Source: Paracoccidioides lutzii Pb01 (taxonomy: Eukaryota; Ascomycota; Eurotiomycetes; Onygenales; Ajellomycetaceae). From it: DNA of 64,000 nt. Of the stretch, positions 57,394 through 64,000 are shown piece after piece. The notes beneath the pieces are model-generated. The model worked only from the letters and a program-made list of their open reading frames with translations, was not told the origin of the DNA and did no database searches. The position numbers and the translations under genes are program-made. The DNA lies in the NCBI RefSeq assembly GCF_000150705.2, contig NW_015440949.1, forward strand, positions 372,001 to 436,000, written 5' to 3'. Numbering within the stretch: position 1 is the stretch's first letter; every line of letters starts with the position of its first letter.

Positions 57394-59144
57394 TCACGAA
57401 TCAACCATCTCATCATCCTCGCTGCTACTCTGCCTCCCCTCTTCTTTGTCCTTACTATTACCCGACTCATCAACCCTATCAGTCTCTCTATACCTATCCT
57501 CAATTTCATCCTCACCTTCATCCTCCCTTCTCACGCCTGCCGGCCTCTCCGCCAACACCTCCTCCTTCTCTCCATCCACTTTCATCTCCGTCTGTCTCTT
57601 GTCTTCCGGTGGCGGTGGCAAGGTCTTCGCAAACTTCGAATCAACCTGCGCCCGATGCGAGGCCCGCTTATACCCCTCCGCCTCATCTGGATCCCGTACA
57701 ACAATTTGAATCTGATGCACCTGCTCCTCCTTGGCTTTGGGGCGTGTCGGAGCCAACCCTGCTTGTGCGATGGTGCGTGCGCGCTCGGGCTTCAGCCGCG
57801 TCTTACCAAGGATAGGATAGTAGTAGGCGGCCTTTTGTTTGAGGCGATAGGGTAGGGCAGATGTTTGGTTTGATGTCTCCATTGGGTCAAACAGGACCAG
57901 TGCGACGTCTTTGTATTTCTGCTCTGGGTGGAGGTTTTGTGAGCTGGTGGCGTAGGTACGGATACGGTCGTAGCGGTGGTGTTTGAGAGTTTCGTCAGTG
58001 CCGGTGGATGATTCATGTGTGTAGTTTTCTTCGTCGTTCCGGTTCGGGTTTAGAACGTTCAGACTGGCTTTTATTTGTGGGGCCGTTTCTTGTTTCTCTG
58101 GGAGGAAGAGGTCGTAATCCCAGGGGATAGGGCCTGGGTCCGGGTATAGAGATGGGTTTGCTTTGTGAAGCGCAGTTTTGCTTGCGTGCTCTTTGCTGAC
58201 GCGCTCTTCGGGCAGAGAGGGGACGAGAATCCCGACATCCATGCGCTCATCACGTCGCCCCTGAGCTGCTTGGACAGGCGCCTTGTCAAATTTGAATTGC
58301 ACGTAGCCGCCTGGGTCAGGGAAACCGCCCAGGTCTGGAATGACGGGGTAGAATCCGACTGGTTTGAGTTTTGGATTATCAGGATGAGTGGGGTTTGCCC
58401 AGGCGTCGAGTTCTACTTTTGTAGCGAGTAGGCCTTTGATTCCGCTTGCTGTATCTTCACCTTCATGTTTGCTTTCCGGATATGCGATGTCAAATCCCTT
58501 TTGAATATATTTTTTAACATGTATTGGATCATCACGGGAGAGTTTAGTGGGTTTCATCGCACGGGGTGCTGATTTCACGGCGGTGGGAGTAATAAAGGGT
58601 ACTGCCTTGAGGTTTCCGTCCGCTCCACGACCCGCGGCGCCTGCAGCAATATACTGCGTGCGCCGCAGGAAACTGACGTTTGCATTCTTTGGAGCTGGAT
58701 TCCGGAGCTGGTCGAGGGTCATAAGAAGGGGAAGATCAGCGGGATCGATTGGGGGAGGATTTTCAGGTGCCATAATAGCTAATCATGAGGAAACAAAGCT
58801 TGTTAGTTTTTGATTGTTTTTAAACTGAAAATCCAGTTGCGCTGCTGGAAAACAAGAAAAAAGAAGAGTTCAGACCTACCGCTCTCATCTCCTAAATGCA
58901 GGCCCGGAATGCCCACTAAATCAATAGGCATGCCACCTTCCGCATCTACGTCAATATTGGGCTCCTCACGCCGCGCCATAGTTGATGCAAACCCCGGAGT
59001 AAGAAAGCGCTCTAACCCTTCGTGGGGAATCTCGAGGAATTTGGGAGGCATTTCGGGGGGCGGCAAGTCATTGCGATATCGTAAAGAGGCGATGTATTCC
59101 TGATGGTAGCTCTCACCGGAGTGGCCATCTTTTGTTTTTGACAT
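57394..59144 (-). CDS. PAF1: PAF1, RNA polymerase II-associated factor 1, two exons
   Basis: Paf1 is the core subunit of the PAF complex, which travels with RNA polymerase II and supports histone modification and elongation. Exon 1 is 58880-59144 and exon 2 is 57394-58778; the 101-base intron has GTAGGT and TTAG ends, and the frame yields 549 residues. Motifs: YIASLRYRNDLPPPEMPPKFL, TPGFAS, DVDAEGGMPIDLVGIPG, then after the intron LPLLMTLDQLRNP, SFLRRTQYIA and DIAYPE. The C-terminus is acidic and low-complexity, ending in an Asp/Glu/Ser tail, as in other Paf1 proteins. The start MSKTKDGHSGESYHQEYI lies right before the first motif; an upstream in-frame extension exists but looks non-coding. 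Confidence 0.95.
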
Positions 59145-59783
59145 GGCTGCTACGGTGAGCAGCCACGGAAGGTTGGCGTAATATAGAAAGTTCTGGCGCA
59201 AAGAAATTAGCTGAAAGTCCATCTGATTGTGTTGAGAGACTTGCGACAAAGGAGCTGGATCCTATGAGTCTGTCTCACTGGGAACAATGAAAAATGGATT
59301 ACCTGATGTACTATGGGGTTGCGTTAACACCTGTAAAGTAATTAAGAGATTTAAGAGATATGATGACGACTGCGAAAATAGCAACAGTGAAGTGTAGAGA
59401 CAAATGTTGAGACAAAACATTTGGTCTTCAACAAGTGAATCAAATTGATATCGGAAAGCATTCTGCCAACTGTCACCGCTGGCTAGAAATGGGAATGGAT
59501 AAATAGTTTTTCCGAACAACTATCAAACAAAGTACAACAATACGGAGTAGATAATTTGATGATTGATTGATTCAACTCATTATGGAGCAGAAACTTGTAG
59601 TTTAGAACTAAGAAGTCTTAACAATTATAAAGATATTCTATTGTAATTTTATTTTTTGTTTTTTAAAAAAAAAGGCAAAATAAATAAAATAAAATAAAGC
59701 AAGAAAATACATTCCATACAATACATCAAGACATTAACCATCCCGGCCATCGAAACAGAAATTAAATAATAACCAACCCCATA
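59145..59783. other. Intergenic region between PAF1 and ARP8
   Basis: 639 bases between two minus-strand genes, with the PAF1 promoter on the left side and the ARP8 3' end on the right. An A-rich block near 59645-59700 fits the ARP8 3' region. No separate gene was seen. Confidence 0.45.
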
Positions 59784-62272
59784 TCACCAAGCCCACATAC
59801 ACTTATAAGTCATAATCCGGCTCCCCAACCGATCATACTCTAGCCTGCCAATCCAACTATCATTTGTCGCATCCAACTTCGCAAAAACACTCGCCCCCTT
59901 CCACACCACAACCTGCGGATCCAACTCCCTCGGCGGCGTCCCAACCATAACCGCACTGGCCAACTCAGGCCGCCGAATATGCATCCTCTCCTCCAAGAAC
60001 GAATGGAACCCCGAAATCAAACTCCCCCCACCAATCACCAACACCCCGCCGAGGAAGTCGGTGAACTTCCTCTCCTCGACGCGTGCTACGCCACCGATGG
60101 CCGTGAAGATGGCATTGTCTAGTGGGAAGATGGGGAGGATGTCGTCGCGTTCTTCGACGGTGGGCCGGCGTGGGGTTGTGGAGGGTGCTGGGGCTTGGAA
60201 GACTGGGGCTGGAGTTCCCGGGCCGCCTTGTTGCGGCGTACCGATCGCGTCGGGGGCTGGGGAGCCGGCGACGGAAGAACGTGGGGTTGGGTCTTGGTCT
60301 TGTAGACGGCTTATGGCGTTGAGGGTTTGGGAACGGCTGGGTGTTGATTGTACGTCTGCGAGGTTTGGTTGAGAGTTACCTGTGCCATTATTGTTGCTGT
60401 TATTGCTGTTTGGTGGTGAAGAGGGCGCAATCGCCATGAGGATTTCCGACTGGGCGGCTGAGGTGGGGTCGTTTGGTTGGCCATCGTATAAATCGTATGA
60501 TCGGCTGATTAGCTTTCGACGTCCCTTGAGTTTTTGGGAGACGTCGAATATCTCAGGCTGAAATAGGCCCATTGGTGCAAGGATGACCTCATCGTAGGCC
60601 TTGAAGGTGTACTTGCGTGTATCCTGGCCAGATGCCCGAAGATGGAACTCGGACACCTGCACAGAGACGTTGGATTCATTCATCATGCAGAAATTCCTTT
60701 TCAATTCTTCAGCCAGTAGGAAGTCGTAGCGACGGTTTAGATTGATCTCCTCGTACGGAAAATGGTCAAAGAGCATCATTTTGATAAATGTCTCAGTCAC
60801 ATCTGTCCCGCCATATTTGAGATTCACGCGCGAGCTCTCAATGCACATGCCTTCCTCAACACAGCAAATTGAAGTCTTTTGGGCACCTATATCCACGACA
60901 CAAGCTGACGTATATCCAGCTCCAAAGGTCCCCGCGAGACTCTCCTGCACAAAGCAGACGCGGGCAAATCCAAATTCTCGCATCAGCATCTCCAAAATCT
61001 GCGTAACGTATGCCCGTTCGTAAAGGTCTGGGATAATGAAAACGCAGGAGTACTGGCCCCAGTCCTTTTTGCGGATCAAGTTAAGCTGGCACTTCATGGC
61101 CTCTTCGAGGATGAGTGCGATATCTAGAAAAAGCAGGGTCTTGTTGTCGTAGTCTTTTTCGTTGAGCCTTCCGTGCCTGATAGGCCAAAATAGCTTGTAT
61201 CGAGGGTTAGAATAGTCTGGTATTCTCAATGCAGCTTCTCCGGTGAGGTACTCAGGGGCTTGCTTTGGGTCAGACGGAACCTCCGTCCATTCAATACGCA
61301 TTGGATCATTATGCTCAGAGATGGTTTCTGGCACTGTTCTACGATTGTAATTGATCACCATTTCTTTCGAGTTGGGAAGTGTTCGTCTTTTATTTGCACG
61401 CATATGTGCTCTGAGTTCTGCACACATTGTAGTGTATTGGGATGAAAACTGCCAATACAATAAAAAAAAAAGGTCAGTTGTAGCCCATACAATGACCAGC
61501 GTAACGAATATGGCATGACATGTGACACATATATAGCAACATACCTCAGGTCCAAACATCTTATCTGGCTCCATAAGCCGTCCATCATCAAGCTTTAAGC
61601 GTTTCGGTCTGGGCTCACCACCGTCTTCTTCCGCCTCGTTCTCGTGAGACTTGCGTGCAATGACCATGGGCGTAGTTTTGGGCAACGCGTCACTTGCGAG
61701 CCCGATCCGTAGATTCTGGCTTCCAACGTGCATAACGATGATTTTGGAGCCAACCACCTCTTGGGCGGATTCCCCGTTCGCGTCGTCCAACCCGGTGTCT
61801 CCATCAGCATCTTGCTCGGTGTCTGGCAGTGGAAGCTCTGTTTTAGACATTGCCAGCGCTCTATCTCGATCTTTGGCACTTTTGGTCATGCGATTGCGGG
61901 CTTCTTCATTCTGAAGTCGGTAGGCAAGGATTTGGTCATCTCGTTTCAGGTACTCACTAAATGAACCATTTCAAAGTTGCGCGCATATTTGTAAAATTAG
62001 TAAACCAAACTTCTCCCTCTAGCCGGTGTAGCAGGCGTTGCCCAAGCTTGAAGGAGGGACTTACGTATAATAGTTCTTCTGGTTTATAGCTGGAACCTGT
62101 GGCCAGCTCGTAAGGGCCATGTTATTGTGAAATCTCGCCAGCCCTATCAAACACGAAGAGGGATAAGCGCCAGCTCAGTTGAAAGAATCAAATATGTGCG
62201 GGATAAACAAATATACTACATACCCTCTTTCTTCAGCATCTCCCCACTTGCCCCAGATTTCTTACCCACCAT
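59784..62272 (-). CDS. ARP8: ARP8, actin-related protein 8 of the INO80 complex, four exons
   Basis: Arp8 is a nuclear actin-related protein that helps the INO80 remodeller bind nucleosomes. Exons: 62224-62272, 62065-62143, 61545-61956 and 59784-61448, giving 734 residues. The start MVGKKSGASGEMLKKEG is followed by TSWPQVPAINQKNYYT, YLKRDDQILAYR and then the body. Actin-fold motifs: IIVMHVGSQNLRIGLASD near the N-terminus, VCFVQESLAGTFGAG, ACVVDIGAQKTSICCVEEG, LKYGGTDVTETF, and VLVIGGGSLISGF near the end. An Asn/Pro/Ser-rich insert (about residues 480-570) separates the last subdomains. The third intron, 61449-61544, is 96 bases with no stop, so unspliced RNA would add 32 hydrophobic residues; the conserved FGPE joined to FSSQYTT supports splicing. 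Confidence 0.95.
61449..61544 (-). other. ARP8: Stop-free, in-frame intron of ARP8
   Basis: It has a GTATGT donor after GGACCTGAG and a TTGGCAG acceptor before TTTTCATCC. Length is 96 bases, divisible by three, with no in-frame stop. The encoded peptide would be very hydrophobic and interrupts a conserved region, so it is read as an intron. Confidence 0.85.
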
Positions 62273-63240
62273 CTTGATATCCTGATTGCCTTAATCCAGT
62301 TGTGACGAGAGCGAATGGTGAGAAGTTTCAGGTGCAAATCCGGCCGCAATTGAGGTGATAAATAATACGATAGCGCAAGCTCTATGACATGAGATGATAT
62401 CCCGTATCGTAGACGGAATATCGATTGAGGCCTGAATCCGTAGTGCTCCTTGCAGCAGTTCTCAAAGTACTTTGTCTCCGGTTATGTTGTCGACTTCCCA
62501 CTCTCCCGGAGCTTTAAACAGTGCAATCAGTACCTATCTACTCGTCCCTGTCGGGGTTGTATGAAGTAGCTAGAACCACAATGCAATGCCTCTGTCAGAT
62601 CTCCTGTATGTAGTGGTATTCAACTGCTGACAGAGGTGATTGAAGCAGAGTTGCAGCAGAGTCGAATGATGAGAGTTGATAAATATTTGATGTTGCGTTG
62701 GTTGAAGATCAAGGAACCACGGTAAATATTTAGCTGGCCTTCAAGCCGTGAATGCGCGCGCCACTTAAACCCTCACCGGAGTCATATTTTTTAAATACTC
62801 AATTACACTTCATAATACTTTCGCTCTCTTAGACACCGCATATCTTCATTACCTCTCCGTCTCTTTACTGGTAGTCAACTTACATCTTCCTATCCTTTCC
62901 GTTCCCTTGTTGAGCAATCTCCCTCGAGGCCAGCTGTGCCGTTGTCTCCACGTCTTTATAAAGGCAGTTTAATAGGACCACTACACAGCAGACATACAAT
63001 TTATATACCTTGAATACGGCCTTAACGCCTATTCACTTCACTTCCAGACCGTCACTGGGCTTACTTAGCTTGCCTGTGTCTCTGGAAGACGACATATACC
63101 CATTATTTTCGAGGAATTCGTGGACCGCAGACCGTAACCGCTAAAGAGCTAACACCCCATTACCTCCTCCCTGTCCTCCTCGCGGTCGCATCCTTCTTTA
63201 TTGTCCAGCATTACATACATAGCATAGATTCTCTATAAGA
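62273..63240. promoter_or_regulatory. Shared intergenic region of divergent ARP8 and ARL1
   Basis: 968 bases separate the two start codons. The half next to ARL1 has pyrimidine-rich runs typical of fungal leaders. No clear TATA box was identified, in keeping with housekeeping promoters. Both genes likely have long 5' leaders here. Confidence 0.5.
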
Positions 63241-64000
63241 ATGGGAGGATCGATATCAAAAATACTGTCTGGCCTATTTTGGACCAAGAAGGAAATCCGG
63301 ATTTTGATTTTGGGACTCGTGCGTGGAGACATCCTTTATGGATAAGAGATATCAACTGGATCTTCGTTTAGGTGAAAGATTAATGAATTTTAACTGTTGC
63401 CTCATGTAGGATAATGCTGGCAAAACAACGCTACTCTACCGGTTAAAGGCATGTATTCCATACCCCCTCCAGAAATCTATGTAGTGAACTCTTAAAAGCT
63501 AACAGAGATATCCACCTAGATTGGCGAAGTCGTCACCACTATACCAACAATCGGCTTCAATGTCGAATCAGTCACATATAAAAACCTCAATTTCAACGTC
63601 TGGGTACGTTCCCATAACCGACCCCAACTCCCACACCCCTCCCTCTTTCGCCTGAAACTCCGCCATCATGATCTAACTCAAATCAGGACCTAGGCGGCCA
63701 AACCTCCATCCGTCCTTACTGGCGATGTTACTACGCTAACACCGCCGCCGTAATCTTCGTCATCGACTCTACAGACATCGAGCGGTTGGGGACGGCCTCC
63801 GACGAGCTAGCTGCAATGCTGAACGAGGAGGAACTGCGCGATGCTGCCCTGCTGGTCTTTGCGAATAAACAGGACCAGCCGGGCGCGAAGGGGGCTGGGG
63901 AGATTTCGGAGGCGTTGAAGTTGGGTGAGTTGAGGGATCGAAATTGGAGTATTGTTGCCTGTTCGGCCATTGATGGGAAGGGGATTGATGAGGGGATGGA
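63241..64000 (+). CDS. ARL1: ARL1, ARF-like small GTPase (3' partial)
   Basis: Arl1 is a trans-Golgi GTPase that recruits golgins. Exons seen: 63241-63318, 63410-63448, 63520-63603 and 63687 to the window end. N-terminal MGGSIS fits N-myristoylation at Gly2. Motifs: P-loop GLDNAGKTTLL across the first join, switch 1 TIPTIGFN, switch 2 DLGGQTSIRPYWRCYY, then NKQD and a CSAIDGKG guanine-binding end. The sequence RPYWRCYYANT points to Arl1 rather than Arf1. The second intron begins GCATGT after AAG, so it is a GC-AG intron. Only the last few residues lie beyond the window. Confidence 0.95.

Noticed and set aside
58803..59249. Longer PAF1 N-terminus starting near 59249
   Set aside because: The extra residues do not resemble Paf1, and the family starts just before the YIASLRYRN motif, which fits the ATG at 59142-59144.
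1..64000. CRISPR arrays, rRNA, tRNA genes or telomere repeats
   Set aside because: I saw no regularly spaced repeats, no cloverleaf-like A and B boxes and no TTAGGG arrays. A tRNA scan could still find something missed by eye.

Overview
This is a filamentous-ascomycete nuclear window. The core genes have short spliceosomal introns (GTATGT/GTAAGT...YAG), and their proteins read as typical Eurotiomycete orthologues. GC-normal gene blocks alternate sharply with very AT-rich islands made of mutated LTR retrotransposons. That two-state landscape, together with FunK1-type and SRPK-like kinases, an esterase-NACHT NLR and an HNH protein, suggests Onygenales (an Ajellomycetaceae-like genome). The lineage is an inference from composition and gene content; no search was run.

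Layout. 1-1.6 kb: the 3' end of an unidentified gene, then a complete three-exon urate oxidase on the minus strand. 1.6-18.8 kb: an AT-rich island of nested retroelements. It holds an old gypsy copy with a TGTTAG-type LTR, a copia remnant, an intact-looking solo LTR with a 5-bp target duplication, a full-length 5.4 kb Ty3/gypsy chromovirus-type element with matched 198-bp LTRs, another decayed gypsy copy, and the 3' part of a younger gypsy element fused to a gene. 18.8-41.4 kb: an accessory block with an esterase-NACHT NLR pseudogene, a four-TM membrane protein, a frameshifted SRPK-like kinase, a frameshifted RING protein, an assembly gap (26742-26928), a second small AT island (28.2-30.85 kb), an intact FunK1-type kinase that may carry a nuclease-like domain, and a Myb-like gene interrupted by an in-frame TAG. 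41.4-48.6 kb: an extremely AT-rich island with a decayed gypsy copy on the minus strand. 48.9-50.3 kb: an intact three-exon HNH gene. 52-64 kb: conserved housekeeping genes in good condition: Rictor/Avo3 (TORC2), PAF1 (transcription elongation), ARP8 (INO80 chromatin remodelling) and the start of ARL1 (Golgi GTPase), the last two transcribed divergently from one intergenic region.

How it fits together. The right-hand block is ordinary conserved euchromatin. The middle block looks like a turnover zone: NLR, kinase, RING and HNH genes sit between islands of mutated retroelements, and several carry one-base homopolymer frameshifts or nonsense codons while the housekeeping genes carry none. The retroelements show transition-only decay (CpG loss, TGA in place of Arg and Trp codons), consistent with RIP-like mutation. 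No rRNA, tRNA, CRISPR array or viral genome was recognised. No clearly new system was proven. The best candidates for a second look are the FunK1 protein with a D...ExK...Q pattern, the NLR broken by a retroelement junction, and the paralogous block that preserves the empty site of the 5.4 kb element.
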